Positions 7,321 through 15,269 of a stretch of 36,690 bases of DNA are shown here, in pieces. The notes under the pieces are model-generated. The model was not told where the DNA came from, did not search any database, and saw only the letters and a program-made list of their open reading frames with translations. The stretch covers positions 1-36,690 of the forward strand of contig CAZFJN010000018.1 of assembly GCA_964519595.1 (NCBI GenBank), given 5' to 3'. Numbering within the stretch: position 1 is the first letter of the stretch; every line of letters begins with the position of its first letter. Source of the DNA: JANRKF01 sp964519595. GTDB taxonomy: Bacteria; Pseudomonadota; Alphaproteobacteria; Rickettsiales; SXRF01. A program made the position numbers and the translations under genes.

Positions 7321-8899
7321 TATGAATTATCCTCATCTTACTCGCCGGACTTTTGCGATTATTTCGCATCCTGATGCCGGAAAAACCACCCTGACTGAAA
7401 AGCTGCTGTTATTCGGCGGCGCAATTCATTTAGCCGGCGCGGTTAAGGCCAAAAAAGGCGGCAAAGCGGCAACTTCCGACTGGATGGCGATTGAGCAGCA
7501 GCGCGGCATTTCCGTTACCGCTTCCGTTATGACTTTTGAATATGCAGCAATTACCATCAATTTGCTTGATACTCCAGGACATAAAGATTTTTCTGAAGAT
7601 ACTTACCGCACATTAACCGCAGTTGACAGCGCAGTAATGGTTCTTGACGGCGCGAAAGGAATTGAAACGCAGACGCTTAAACTGTTCGAAGTTTGCCGTC
7701 TGCGTGATACGCCGATAATCACCTTTATCAACAAAATGGACCGCGAAACAAAAGACCCTCTCGCCCTGCTTGATGAAATTGAGAAAACTCTGGCGCTTGA
7801 TGTCTGTCCGATAGTCTGGCCAATTGGCGTTGGCGAACGGTTTCGCGGCTGCTTTAACATCTTCACTGATACTTTATATTTATTTGACAGCAAACAAGGT
7901 GATCGTATCAGCGAGTCAATAAAATTCAAAGGCGCTGACGATCCGGCGCTTGCTGAATTCATTCCGGATGCGGAATTAAGGCAATTGCGCGAAGATGTGG
8001 CAATGGTCAAGGAAATCTATCCGCCTTTTAACCGCGAGCATTATCTGGAAGGACATGTTACGCCGGTTTTTTTCGGCAGCGCGATTAATAATTTTGGCGT
8101 TCGTGAATTGCTGGAAGCGCTGTGCGAATTCTCTCCTCCGCCGCGCATACAGGCGGCTGATTCACGCGATATTGATCCTTGCGAAGAGAAATTCAGCGGC
8201 TTTGTATTCAAAATTCAAGCCAATATGGACAAAAATCACCGCGACCGCATTGCCTTCCTGCGTATCTGCTCCGGCAAATATACACGCGGCATGAAGGTTC
8301 TGCATGTCAGAAGCGGAAAAACTCTGGCGCTTAATAATCCGGTGATGTTTCTGGCGCGTGAACGTGAGCTGGCGGAAGTTGCCTGGCCGGGCGATATTAT
8401 CGGCATTCCCGGACATGGACATTTGCGAATCGGCGATACGCTGACTGAAGGCGAGACAATATATTTCACCGGAATTCCCAGCTTCGCGCCGGAGCTTTTC
8501 CAGCGCGTCCGCCTTGATGATCCGCTGAAATCAAAACAGCTAAAAGCCGCCCTTGAACAGCTTTCCGAAGAAGGTGCCAGCCAGATTTTTAAACCTCTCG
8601 ACGGTTCACCGTGGATTATCGGCGTAGTCGGCCAGCTGCAATTTGATGTGATCGCCTCGCGCCTTGCTTCTGAATATTCAGTAAAAGGCAGCTTCGAAGC
8701 CGTGCAATATACCACCGCGCGCTGGATAAAAGCCAAGGATAAAAAAACTCTCGATGAATTTTGCGATAAAAATAAATATAACAGCGCCGAAGATTCCGGC
8801 GGCCAACTCGCCTACCTCGCCCCGAATGCCTGGCATTTAGAAAGAATCCAGAAAGATTTTCCGGAAATAGAATTCACCGCAACCAGAGAACATCGCTAA
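7313..8899 (+). CDS. prfC: Peptide chain release factor 3
   Basis: RF3, a translational GTPase that removes RF1/RF2 from the ribosome after termination; 528 residues from the chosen start, almost the length of the E. coli protein (529). GTPase motifs: SHPDAGKT at 18-25, the switch I region ending QQRGISVT, DTPGHKDFSEDTYRTL, and NKMDRE. The C-terminal part contains the RF3-specific PLDGSPWIIGVVGQLQFDV block. The reading frame is open further upstream within holC, but the family begins near NYPHLTRRTFAIISHP, so the ATG at 7313 is preferred. It overlaps the holC stop by 8 nt and is preceded by GGAAAAGAAAA; the ATG at 7322 is an alternative. RF3 is patchily distributed in Alphaproteobacteria. Confidence 0.95.
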   Translation: MPDMNYPHLTRRTFAIISHPDAGKTTLTEKLLLFGGAIHLAGAVKAKKGGKAATSDWMAIEQQRGISVTASVMTFEYAAITINLLDTPGHKDFSEDTYRTLTAVDSAVMVLDGAKGIETQTLKLFEVCRLRDTPIITFINKMDRETKDPLALLDEIEKTLALDVCPIVWPIGVGERFRGCFNIFTDTLYLFDSKQGDRISESIKFKGADDPALAEFIPDAELRQLREDVAMVKEIYPPFNREHYLEGHVTPVFFGSAINNFGVRELLEALCEFSPPPRIQAADSRDIDPCEEKFSGFVFKIQANMDKNHRDRIAFLRICSGKYTRGMKVLHVRSGKTLALNNPVMFLARERELAEVAWPGDIIGIPGHGHLRIGDTLTEGETIYFTGIPSFAPELFQRVRLDDPLKSKQLKAALEQLSEEGASQIFKPLDGSPWIIGVVGQLQFDVIASRLASEYSVKGSFEAVQYTTARWIKAKDKKTLDEFCDKNKYNSAEDSGGQLAYLAPNAWHLERIQKDFPEIEFTATREHR

Positions 8900-10173
8900 C
8901 CAACACGAGAAATGTCAATGCCCGGATTTTTTTTCTTACCATAACCATTAGTTGCTATACCTTGATATTCAGATTGCAGCTCAGGATTGTAACTTATATC
9001 GTTTGTATTGTTTACTGCAAATTTACTAGCAGCACTAACGATATTTCCATTATTACTAAGAACTGATTTTATTTCATCAAAATTATCTTCAGCGCCTTTT
9101 CCGGCCTTAGTTGATATTTCCTTTATCTGCTCATCAGTAAGAGAAAGAGCTTGTTTTTTTGCACTTAATGCGCCGCTAACAGCAGCAGTTACTTTTTTAT
9201 TAGCACTGTCTGCATCTTTTATTGCTGATGCCTCTTCTCCAGTAAGAACATCCTTCACCGTGCCAGCAACTATTTCCGACGTTGCATTGATTTGCTGTTC
9301 TGTAGGAATAAGCGCATAAGGCTGGTAATTAAACATGCCGATAATGGCGTTGATAATGCCGATAAAGAAATTTGCCCATTCTGGTCCTATAGATTTGGCA
9401 ATACTGCCAAAGAAACCGTTTTTCGTGTATTCTTCCTCTATCTTGGCACGAATTCCCTGCTGTGAAGCAGCATAAGTTTGTTCGAATATAACATCGCCTA
9501 ATCTGGCTTTCTTTACATCATCAAGAGTGTTGATTTCTGTATTCTCAAGAGTGACGTTGACACAATCAGTTCGTGCAATGTCCTCTTTTTTACCACCGGC
9601 TGCTATATATGCAGCATCATATGCAGCATTGCCGGCTCTGTCTATATTTCCACCTTTTCCTTTGGTTAGGAAAGGGATTTCAAGAGTTTTAAGTTTTTCT
9701 TCAACTTGATTTTCAACATTTTGAGCTATGCTTAAACTGCTCCTAAAAATATTTCTAAGAAATCCGCTATTATTATGTGCAACCTCACCAACAGCTGCAG
9801 CAATTTGTTCAACTTGTGTTGTGGTAGGAATTAATTGATCAAGACTATCAACCTGTTTCTGAGCAAGGAATTTTTTCCCAATATCTTCTCCTTGTAATTT
9901 GCTATTCAGTTCAGAAATTGTTATTGTTGTATCTGTAGAATTTGTATTTTTAATTGTAAATTGCCGTTTTTCTATCAGCTCGTTCGCCATTTTGCGAAAT
10001 TGATTGTTAATTGCATTAGTATTTTCTGCTTTTTTTATTTTCCTAGCAAAATCAGGAAGGGCTTTGTCTTCAAAACCTAGACGAATCATCTCCCAATTTT
10101 CTTTTAAGACAACAGCAACCTCTTCAACAATTTGTTGTTTTGTCGCTTCCTTTGCTTGATCTTGCAATGACAT
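8896..10173 (-). CDS. Uncharacterised 425-residue protein, possible repeat-helical architecture
   Basis: I do not recognise this protein. It lacks a signal peptide, is rich in Asn, Lys, Glu and Ala, and has one hydrophobic segment (residues 266-283) that could sit in a membrane or be a buried helix. Four segments share a Gln-[Ile/Val] helix pattern: TKQQIVEEV (11-19), TTTQVEQIAAAVGEV (117-131), TEQQINATSEIVAGTV (291-306) and TDEQIKEISTKAG (346-358). Two of them are preceded by LIP. This suggests degenerate internal repeats. Base composition looks lower in GC than the neighbours. It is convergent with prfC, their stops overlapping by 4 nt, and divergent from zapA. The ATG has AAGGA 12 nt upstream. 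It could be a lineage-specific surface, host-interaction or structural protein; the function is unknown. Confidence 0.8.
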   Translation of the reverse strand: MSLQDQAKEATKQQIVEEVAVVLKENWEMIRLGFEDKALPDFARKIKKAENTNAINNQFRKMANELIEKRQFTIKNTNSTDTTITISELNSKLQGEDIGKKFLAQKQVDSLDQLIPTTTQVEQIAAAVGEVAHNNSGFLRNIFRSSLSIAQNVENQVEEKLKTLEIPFLTKGKGGNIDRAGNAAYDAAYIAAGGKKEDIARTDCVNVTLENTEINTLDDVKKARLGDVIFEQTYAASQQGIRAKIEEEYTKNGFFGSIAKSIGPEWANFFIGIINAIIGMFNYQPYALIPTEQQINATSEIVAGTVKDVLTGEEASAIKDADSANKKVTAAVSGALSAKKQALSLTDEQIKEISTKAGKGAEDNFDEIKSVLSNNGNIVSAASKFAVNNTNDISYNPELQSEYQGIATNGYGKKKNPGIDISRVG

Positions 10174-10327
10174 AATAAAATAATTCCTTATCCTGATACT
10201 CTACCGCAAAAAAGCATAAATTTGCATGAAACTAATGTGACAATTGATTTTTTCGTGTATTAAGATATTGTCATTTTTGGCTATTATATTAGTAATTTAT
10301 TGTATTATATCATTATTTTGTAATTTT
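10174..10327. promoter_or_regulatory. Divergent spacer between the orphan gene and zapA
   Basis: This 154-bp AT-rich region separates two divergently transcribed genes and must hold both promoters. I see TTGATT and TATTAT-like hexamers but no pair with convincing spacing. I found no 6S RNA hairpin, although ssrS often neighbours zapA on its other side in proteobacteria. Confidence 0.4.
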
Positions 10328-10687
10328 ATGGCAACAGTTCCTATTCGTATTAACTCAAAAGAATATCATATTGCCTGTGATGATGGTCAGGAAGAGCATC
10401 TACAGGCGCTGGCTTTTGATCTCGATGAGCGGCTTGGCCAGCTTGCCTATCAAATGGGCGGCAATCCGGGCGAGGTGATGTCTTTGTTGCTGGCCGGATT
10501 AATGCTCTCTGATGAAGTTATTGAAAACAAAAAAGAAATTGACCGTTTAAGCAGCGAAGTACGCGAATTGACCAGACTAGTCTCGCAAAAACAGCAAACT
10601 TCCGGCAACAAAAATCTGCTCGATATGGAAAATGCGATGATTGAAACACTCAACGAAGTAGCAAGTCGCATTGAAAGGATGATGTAG
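10328..10687 (+). CDS. zapA: Cell division protein ZapA
   Basis: ZapA cross-links FtsZ filaments at midcell. The protein has 119 residues from the ATG at 10328. The frame is open further upstream, but that part translates to a hydrophobic low-complexity stretch from the AT-rich spacer, whereas the family begins at ATVPIRINSKEY. The N-terminal FtsZ-binding domain (about 1-60, with EEHLQALAFDLDERL) is followed by a helical coiled-coil region (about 70-119) used for dimer and tetramer formation. rpiB follows after 12 nt, suggesting one transcript. It is distant from typical ZapA, but length, order of elements and pattern agree. Confidence 0.85.
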   Translation: MATVPIRINSKEYHIACDDGQEEHLQALAFDLDERLGQLAYQMGGNPGEVMSLLLAGLMLSDEVIENKKEIDRLSSEVRELTRLVSQKQQTSGNKNLLDMENAMIETLNEVASRIERMM

Positions 10688-10699
10688 GAAAAATTATTT

Positions 10700-11131
10700 A
10701 TGTCAGAAATAATTGCCATTGCTGCTGATCACGCCGGAATTAAGCTTAAAAATATTTTGCGCGATGATTTAATCGCGCATACGCTGCTGGTGGAAGATCT
10801 TGGCGCGCATAGCGCTGACTCGGTTGATTATCCGGATTTTGCTAATTCTTTATGCAAGTGGTTGCTCGCCAAATCTGGAAGGCGCGGAATTTTAATCTGC
10901 GGTTCAGGAATTGGCATGAGCATTGCCGCCAATCGCCATAAGGGCATTCGCGCTGCTTTATGTCGCAGCGTGGAAGAAGCAGTTCTTGCCAGAAAACATA
11001 ATAATGCTAACGTGCTGTGCCTTGGCGAAAGAATCACTGATGAAAAACTGGCCAAGGAAATTCTTGCTGCTTTTCTGGTCACTGATTTTGAAGGCGGCAG
11101 ACATGAAAAGAGGGTTGAAAAATTAGGCTGA
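10700..11131 (+). CDS. rpiB: Ribose-5-phosphate isomerase B
   Basis: RpiB/LacAB family sugar-phosphate isomerase, 143 residues, interconverting ribose-5-phosphate and ribulose-5-phosphate in the pentose phosphate pathway. Asp10 and His11 in the ADHAG motif, the catalytic Cys67 in ILICGSGIGMSIAANRHKGI, the KHNNANVLCLG block and the C-terminal FEGGRHEKRVEKL are all conserved. CGSG replaces the CGTG of E. coli, which is common in this class. It lies 12 nt after zapA. glyA follows on the same strand after a heptamer-repeat spacer; rpiB followed by glyA is a frequent order in Alphaproteobacteria. Confidence 0.95.
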   Translation: MSEIIAIAADHAGIKLKNILRDDLIAHTLLVEDLGAHSADSVDYPDFANSLCKWLLAKSGRRGILICGSGIGMSIAANRHKGIRAALCRSVEEAVLARKHNNANVLCLGERITDEKLAKEILAAFLVTDFEGGRHEKRVEKLG

Positions 11132-11133
11132 TA

Positions 11134-11191
11134 AACTGCCAACTAACTAAACTGCCAACTGCTAACTACCAACTGCTAACTAACTAAACTG
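11134..11191. repeat. Heptanucleotide tandem array (AACTNNN family)
   Basis: The spacer between rpiB and glyA consists of heptamers with an AACT core: AACTGCC, AACTAAC, AACTGCC, AACTGCT, AACTACC, AACTGCT, AACTAAC, with a 2-nt slip (TA) after the second and last units. The array begins 3 nt after the rpiB stop. The same heptamer variants recur at 13882-13937. Confidence 0.9.
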
Positions 11192-11217
11192 TGTTTGCAC
11201 AGAAGAAAGATGAAAAA

Positions 11218-12486
11218 ATGTCCAACGGATTTTTTTATGATGATCTCGCCGCCAGCGATCCGGCGGTAAAAGAAACATTAGATGAAGAGTTCAGTCGCCA
11301 GCAAACGCAGATTGAGCTGATCGCCAGCGAAAATATCGTCTCACGCGCTGTTCTTGAGGCGCAAGGCTCAGTGCTTACTAATAAATATGCCGAGGGCTAT
11401 CCGGGCAAACGTTATTATGGCGGTTGCGAGGCGGTTGATAAAACCGAGCAGCTGGCGATTGACCGCGCAAAAGAGCTGTTCGGCTGTTCATATGCCAATG
11501 TTCAGCCTCATTCCGGATCGCAGGCGAATCAGGCGGTGTTCATGGCGGTTTTAAAACCGGGCGATGTTTTTCTTGGCATGTCGCTGGCCGCTGGCGGACA
11601 TTTAACGCATGGCGCAGCGCCTAATCAATCCGGCAAATGGTTTAATGCCGTGCAATATGGTGTGCGAAAAGAAGATTGTCTGATTGATTATGATCAAATT
11701 GAGCAGCTTACCGCAGAACATCAGCCAAAGCTGATTATAGCTGGCGGTTCAGCTTATCCGCGGGTGATTGATTTTGCGCGGTTTCGCGCTATTGCTGATA
11801 AGGTTTCTGCCTTATTCATGGTTGATATGGCGCATTATGCCGGATTAGTGGCGGCGGGAATTTATCCTAATCCTTTTCCGCACGCGCATGTGGTTACGAC
11901 AACAACGCATAAAACTCTGCGTGGACCACGTTCCGGATTAATTTTGTCAAATGATGCAGAGCTTGGCAAAAAAATTAATTCAGCGATTTTTCCGGGAATT
12001 CAGGGCGGACCTTTAATGCATGTAATAGCGGCGAAGGCGGTGGCCTTCGGCGAGGCGCTGCGTCCTGAGTTCAAGCTTTATGGCAAGCAGGTTTTAGATA
12101 ATGCGCGCGCGCTGGCGGCGACTCTGGTTGAACGTGGTTGCGCGATTGTAACTGGCGGTACTGATTGTCATTTAATGCTGGTTGATCTGCGGCCAAAATC
12201 GGTAACTGGCAAGGCGGCGGAAGAATCGCTGGAACGCGCCGGCCTTACTTGCAACAAAAATGCCATTCCTTTTGATACAGAAAAACCGGCAATTACCAGC
12301 GGAATCAGGCTGGGAACTCCGGCTGGCACAACACGCGGCTTCGGCATTGCTGAATTTAAAATAATCGGCAATTTAATTGGCGATGTGCTTGATGGTCTGG
12401 CCAAAGGCGGCGACAATTCGGCAGTGGAAAAAGCGGTAAAATCGAAAGTAGCGGCAATATGTAAGGAATTTCCTATTTACGCTTGA
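11218..12486 (+). CDS. glyA: Serine hydroxymethyltransferase
   Basis: PLP enzyme converting serine and tetrahydrofolate to glycine and methylene-THF, feeding one-carbon metabolism and purine synthesis. The protein has 422 residues from the ATG at 11218. The PLP lysine is Lys232 in TTTHKTLRGPRSG. ASENIVS, YPGKRYYGG and the PHSGSQAN block, along with the C-terminal SGIRLGTPAGTTRGF, are conserved. A GTG at 11191 is in frame, but it directly abuts the heptamer array and would add nine residues without family support. The 3' end overlaps the convergent MaoC gene by 10 nt, so there is no room for a terminator between them. Confidence 0.97.
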   Translation: MSNGFFYDDLAASDPAVKETLDEEFSRQQTQIELIASENIVSRAVLEAQGSVLTNKYAEGYPGKRYYGGCEAVDKTEQLAIDRAKELFGCSYANVQPHSGSQANQAVFMAVLKPGDVFLGMSLAAGGHLTHGAAPNQSGKWFNAVQYGVRKEDCLIDYDQIEQLTAEHQPKLIIAGGSAYPRVIDFARFRAIADKVSALFMVDMAHYAGLVAAGIYPNPFPHAHVVTTTTHKTLRGPRSGLILSNDAELGKKINSAIFPGIQGGPLMHVIAAKAVAFGEALRPEFKLYGKQVLDNARALAATLVERGCAIVTGGTDCHLMLVDLRPKSVTGKAAEESLERAGLTCNKNAIPFDTEKPAITSGIRLGTPAGTTRGFGIAEFKIIGNLIGDVLDGLAKGGDNSAVEKAVKSKVAAICKEFPIYA

Positions 12487-12923
12487 GCATTTGCCTGAGC
12501 GTTAGGAACCTTTACTAAAGCCTCGCCGTCTAAGACCATAACGTTTCTTACGAAACACTGCGTGGCAAGAGTTGCGCGATGGCGCTGTTCATCAAGAGCA
12601 GTAATGGTAGCAGTTGCGTAAACCGTATCGCCAACTCTTACTGGCGCTAAAAATTTAAGTGACTGGCTCATATAAATACAGCCAGGACCAGGAAGCTTCG
12701 TGCCAATTACCGCCGAGATTAAAGAAGCAGTCAGCATACCATGAACTATGCAGCCGCCAAAAGGTGTAGAACGTGCATATTCTTCGTTTAAATGCATAGG
12801 ATTTGTGTCGCCGGACACTCCGGAAAAATTTCGTAAATCAGTTTCAGTAATAGTGCGCGAAACAGTTGCCTTCATGCCAACAGATAATTGATTGAACTTA
12901 TATCCTTCAAGATCACGGTGCAT
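12477..12923 (-). CDS. MaoC-like (R)-specific enoyl-CoA hydratase
   Basis: Single hot-dog domain protein of 148 residues, similar to PhaJ-type (R)-specific enoyl-CoA hydratases, which hydrate trans-2-enoyl-CoA. The hydratase 2 motif is intact: Asp39 and His44 in SGDTNPMHLNEEYA, followed by FGGCIVHGML. The start chosen is the ATG at 12923, with AGGA six bases upstream. An upstream in-frame ATG at 12959 would add 12 residues lying within secF and has no clear ribosome site. It overlaps the 3' end of secF by 11 nt, so it is probably co-translated. The true substrate is not evident; besides fatty-acid or PHA metabolism, other hot-dog roles are possible. Confidence 0.88.
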   Translation of the reverse strand: MHRDLEGYKFNQLSVGMKATVSRTITETDLRNFSGVSGDTNPMHLNEEYARSTPFGGCIVHGMLTASLISAVIGTKLPGPGCIYMSQSLKFLAPVRVGDTVYATATITALDEQRHRATLATQCFVRNVMVLDGEALVKVPNAQANAQA

Positions 12924-13845
12924 AATTTTCCTGCTGTGTTTTTGTAGCTGTATCATCACGAAGGCGCAGATAAAGCAAAGTCGGCGCTGAGATATAGATT
13001 GAAGAATAAGTGCCGATTATAACGCCAAATACCATTGCCGCGGAAAAACCGCTGATAACCTCGCCGCCGAACAGATAAAGAGCCAGCGCAGCAAGCAGAG
13101 TTGTTGAAGCGGTAAGTATTGTCCGCGACAATGTTTCGTTGATGCTGATATTAAGCAGAGTAATTATTTTCTGTTTTTTGAAGCGGCGCATATTTTCACG
13201 AATTCGATCATAGATTACTACTGAATCATTTATCGAATAGCCGATTATGGTGAGAATTGCCGCCACCGCCGTAAGTCCGAATTCAAAACGAGTCAGCGCA
13301 AAAAATCCAATTACCATTATACTGTCATGCAGCAGCGCCAAAACAGCGCCAATACTATATTGCCATTCAAAGCGAAACCATACGTAAAGCATAATCGCCG
13401 CGAAGGAAAGAATAGTGGCTATTACGCCATTGCGAATCAATTCGTTGCCAACAGTAGGTCCTACATAATCAACCTTGCGAAAGATAATTTCACTGGCAGT
13501 AAGGTTGACAAGCAGCTTTTTAACCTGCTCGATGGTTTTTGCCTGATCATCATTATCGCTGACCTGAATTCTGATCATAACATCGTTTACCGAGCCGCTA
13601 TTTTGCAGCGAAACCTCGCCGAATTCACCACTGTTTAAAGCCAGGCGCATAGCAGCGAGATCAGCTGGTTTAGTGGTCTGAGCTTCCATTAAAATGCCGC
13701 CAGTAAAATCAATGCCGAGATTAAGTCCTTTCTCCGCAACCAGCAGCAAAGAGGCGATGGTGAGAAAAATTGACGCGCCAAAGCCTAGCCAACGCTTTCC
13801 CATAAAATCAAAATTCGGCTCTTTATTGAATAATTTTATTGTCAT
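12913..13845 (-). CDS. secF: Protein translocase subunit SecF
   Basis: Inner-membrane subunit of SecDF, which uses the proton gradient to help preproteins leave the SecYEG channel; 310 residues. Features: a first helix near residues 18-34, the SecF-type GLNLGIDFTGGIL motif (about 40-52), a periplasmic P1 domain (about 55-130), and five C-terminal helices including GYSINDSVVIYDRIREN. secD is not adjacent: nfu lies upstream, on the same strand, across a heptamer array. secD and secF are therefore separate loci, or secD was moved. The start ATG is supported by the FDFMGKRW motif shortly after it. Confidence 0.96.
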   Translation of the reverse strand: MTIKLFNKEPNFDFMGKRWLGFGASIFLTIASLLLVAEKGLNLGIDFTGGILMEAQTTKPADLAAMRLALNSGEFGEVSLQNSGSVNDVMIRIQVSDNDDQAKTIEQVKKLLVNLTASEIIFRKVDYVGPTVGNELIRNGVIATILSFAAIMLYVWFRFEWQYSIGAVLALLHDSIMVIGFFALTRFEFGLTAVAAILTIIGYSINDSVVIYDRIRENMRRFKKQKIITLLNISINETLSRTILTASTTLLAALALYLFGGEVISGFSAAMVFGVIIGTYSSIYISAPTLLYLRLRDDTATKTQQENYAP

Positions 13846-13881
13846 ATTATTTTATCGTCACACCATATTTATTTTTTATTA

Positions 13882-13937
13882 AACCACCAACCACCAACCA
13901 CCAACTACCAACTGCTAACTGCTAACTGCCAACTAAC
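13882..13937. repeat. Heptanucleotide tandem array, eight units
   Basis: Eight uninterrupted heptamers: AACCACC three times, AACTACC, AACTGCT twice, AACTGCC, AACTAAC. The array ends exactly at the first base of the nfu stop codon (minus strand, 13937-13939). Four of the variants are identical to units in the array at 11134-11191. Confidence 0.92.
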
Positions 13938-14485
13938 TACACTGCTTCAACCGCCACAACTTCCGGCACATAATGTTTTAGCATATTTTCTATACCGTTT
14001 TTAAGAGTTACCGTTGAGCTAGGGCAGCCGGAACATGAACCATGCAGCTCTAATTTTACGATACCATCTTCAAAGCCATGAAATATGATGTCACCACCAT
14101 CTTGCGCCACTGCCGGACGAACGCGAGTTTCAATCAATTCTTTGATTTGTTTTATCAGCTCTGAATCTTCCGCATCACTAGTTGCGGCGATTACAGAAGA
14201 AGTAATAATAACCTCTTTTCCGGCGACAAAATGTTCCATAATTACAGTAAGCAAAATTGGTTTAAGCGCTTCCCAATGCGACGCTTCATCTTTGCTTACC
14301 GTGATAAAATCGCTACCGAGAAAAACCGCGCTTACGCCTTCAACGTCAAACAACACCACCGCCAGAGGCGAAATTGAAGCATCTTCGCGGTTGGTAAAAA
14401 AAGCTGTGCCGCTTTTCATCACCTCTGTGCCGGGAATAAATTTAAGCGTATTAGGATTTGGAGTTTTTTCAGTTTGAATGAACAT
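13937..14485 (-). CDS. NfuA/Nfu1-type iron-sulfur cluster carrier
   Basis: Two-domain Nfu protein of 182 residues that carries and transfers [4Fe-4S] clusters to target enzymes. The N-terminal Nfu domain begins with the signature FIQTEKTPNPNTLKF (residues 2-16). The C-terminal NifU-like domain (about 108-178) contains the cluster-binding Cys151 and Cys154 in GSCSGCPSS, preceded by RPAVAQDGGDI. This arrangement is typical of alphaproteobacterial and mitochondrial Nfu. It is divergent from the PEBP gene. Its stop codon abuts the heptamer array toward secF. Confidence 0.95.
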   Translation of the reverse strand: MFIQTEKTPNPNTLKFIPGTEVMKSGTAFFTNREDASISPLAVVLFDVEGVSAVFLGSDFITVSKDEASHWEALKPILLTVIMEHFVAGKEVIITSSVIAATSDAEDSELIKQIKELIETRVRPAVAQDGGDIIFHGFEDGIVKLELHGSCSGCPSSTVTLKNGIENMLKHYVPEVVAVEAV

Positions 14486-14520
14486 TTTTATTCTCTGTTT
14501 TTATGATAACATGGTATCAG

Positions 14521-14560
14521 CTTATAGTACTTATATAGTTGCTTATATAGTTGCTTATAT
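14521..14560. repeat. 12-bp tandem array (CTTATATAGTTG)
   Basis: A partial copy is followed by CTTATATAGTTG twice (14530-14553) and CTTATAT, just upstream of the PEBP ribosome site. The repeat occupies the probable promoter region of the gene, so copy number could affect promoter spacing; that is inference. Confidence 0.8.
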
Positions 14561-14579
14561 CATTTCAGGAGTAAATTAC

Positions 14580-15245
14580 ATGAAAAAAATATTGTTTATA
14601 ATTTCTTTTATGCTGCCAACATGGCTGTTTTCAGCCAGTTCATACGCTCTGGAAGTTCGTCTTGGCGGCATTGAAAATGGCGGAAAAATACCGCCGGAAT
14701 TCGCCTTCTGCCAGAAAGACGGCAAGGGAAAAACCAAAAACGGCGGCAATATAAATCCTGAAATCAGCTGGTCAGGCGCTGTAGAAGGCGTAAAATCATA
14801 TGCTCTGATAGTTGTTGATCCGGATGTTCCGACAATATTTGATGATGCTAATAAAGAAGGAAAAACTCTGCCTGCCACTATGAAAAGGCGTAATTTTTAC
14901 CACTGGGCTTTGGTTGATATTCCTCCTGAAATTACAACCATAACAAAAGGCCAGGATAGCAATGCTCATCTTGAAGGCGGCAAAAAAACTGGCAAAACTC
15001 CTTATGGCGTAAATGGCCGCAATGATTATGCGGAATTTATGCAAGGCACATTCGGCGGTTATGACGGTCCTTGTCCACCATGGAATGATGAAATTATTCA
15101 CCATTATCATTTCCGCATTTATGCTCTCGACGTAAAAACACTAGAACTTGGCGAGAATTTTACTGGAAAAGAAGCAGAAAACGCAATGGCCGGACATATA
15201 TTGGCAAGCAGCGAGGCAGTAGGCATATATTCCAACCGTCAATGA
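14580..15245 (+). CDS. Secreted PEBP/YbhB family protein
   Basis: Phosphatidylethanolamine-binding protein family (bacterial YbhB/YbcL branch), 221 residues. A Sec signal peptide is clear: MKK, a hydrophobic core to about residue 18, and likely cleavage after SYA at 23. The mature protein is therefore periplasmic or exported. Ligand-pocket motifs are DPDVP at 80-84 and GPCPPWND at 163-170, followed by HHYHFRIYALD (174-184). The start at 14580 has a strong AGGAG ribosome site at proper spacing; the longer open frame upstream only translates the 12-bp repeats. The physiological role of bacterial PEBPs is unclear; some act as kinase or protease inhibitors. Confidence 0.93.
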   Translation: MKKILFIISFMLPTWLFSASSYALEVRLGGIENGGKIPPEFAFCQKDGKGKTKNGGNINPEISWSGAVEGVKSYALIVVDPDVPTIFDDANKEGKTLPATMKRRNFYHWALVDIPPEITTITKGQDSNAHLEGGKKTGKTPYGVNGRNDYAEFMQGTFGGYDGPCPPWNDEIIHHYHFRIYALDVKTLELGENFTGKEAENAMAGHILASSEAVGIYSNRQ

Positions 15246-15269
15246 ATCAGCTGCCAATAAAGACGATAT

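Noticed and set aside
9008..9319. 103-residue frame opposite the orphan gene, as an alternative to the orphan itself
   Set aside because: The 425-residue frame is much longer, has a start with a purine-rich upstream site, and a sensible helical composition.
10174..10327. 6S RNA next to zapA
   Set aside because: No long hairpin with central bulge could be found in the 154-bp spacer, and it lies on the wrong side of zapA.
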